Positions 48,177 to 48,195 of a stretch of DNA of 48,195 bases are shown here, piece by piece (the stretch's first letter is position 1; every line of letters begins with the position of its first letter). A model generated the notes under the pieces. The model was not told the DNA's origin. It searched no databases and saw only the letters and a program-made list of their open reading frames with translations. Origin of the DNA: Diplocloster agilis (GTDB taxonomy: Bacteria; Bacillota; Clostridia; Lachnospirales; Lachnospiraceae); contig NZ_JAHQCW010000043.1 in assembly GCF_019042275.1 (NCBI RefSeq), positions 1-48,195 on the forward strand, in the 5' to 3' direction. The position numbers and the translations under genes were made by a program.

Positions 48177-48195
48177 ATGCAGCAAGAACGCAATA
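48177..48195 (+). CDS. Possible start of the next gene, cut by window edge
   Basis: ATG 48177 follows AAGGAAGGGCAAAAGGA and continues off the edge (MQQERN). A frame from ATG 48146 is an alternative. Too short to identify. Confidence 0.3.

Overview
The window looks like a chromosomal segment of an anaerobic, probably gut-associated member of the Clostridia, most likely the Lachnospiraceae. The reasons are moderate GC content with strong AGGAGG ribosome binding sites, many TTG and GTG starts, a clostridial citrate synthase, CsoR/CopA copper control, an orphan eutS-eutP pair, a CD1871A-type CXXC mini-protein beside a NapH-like ferredoxin, and a DUF6483-type protein. No genus is assigned.

Layout. 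1-240 is a GC-rich structured RNA candidate cut by the window edge. 383-2324 is a TetR regulator with citrate synthase. 2423-4705 is a metal-efflux pair (HMA protein plus P1B-2 ATPase). 4714-9972 is a TetR repressor divergent from an HlyD-MacB-FtsX type efflux operon. 9995-11964 carries an Lgt-family protein, a NapH-like Fe-S membrane protein and a CXXC mini-protein, all on the minus strand. 12424-14925 has a DUF6483-like protein and a MATE pump with its PadR regulator. 15091-18066 is a copper operon (copA with a C-terminal CopZ-like domain, then csoR). 18287-20779 holds tRNA-Val, a P-loop kinase, a MerR regulator and a membrane protein. 20997-23395 holds a serine recombinase with two nearby 22-bp sites, small hypothetical genes, an XRE regulator with a 36-bp palindrome, and a short MGMT. 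23567-29695 has a second MATE, a GGDEF protein and a heterodimeric ABC exporter. 29801-30726 is the eutS-eutP pair. 30956-35110 has membrane proteins, a HAD hydrolase and mgtE with an elaborate leader. 35427-40870 is a mostly co-directional housekeeping block (Asn/Ser-rich protein, rhodanese, two YfcE-type phosphoesterases, rRNA methyltransferase, C1 peptidase, RdgB). 40956-41582 is a cluster of six tRNAs behind one consensus promoter.

From about 41590 to the right edge lies an integrated element inserted next to tRNA-Lys: tyrosine integrase, two candidate non-coding RNAs, small cargo genes, a RelE-type toxin with antitoxin, an S24 self-cleaving repressor facing a Cro-like gene, then two Ant/ORF6N antirepressors and small phage-like genes. 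It continues past the window, so its far end and type (prophage or integrative element) are not visible.

The main theme is locally controlled efflux: most pumps sit beside their own sensor, with the operator readable in the shared promoter. The signals I find most worth a second look are the mgtE leader (consensus promoter, 31-codon upstream ORF with acidic residues, competing antiterminator and intrinsic terminator), a likely internal start inside copA that would release a free CopZ-like chaperone, the paired palindromic sites beside the serine recombinase, and the untranslated structured RNAs at the window start and beside the integrase.
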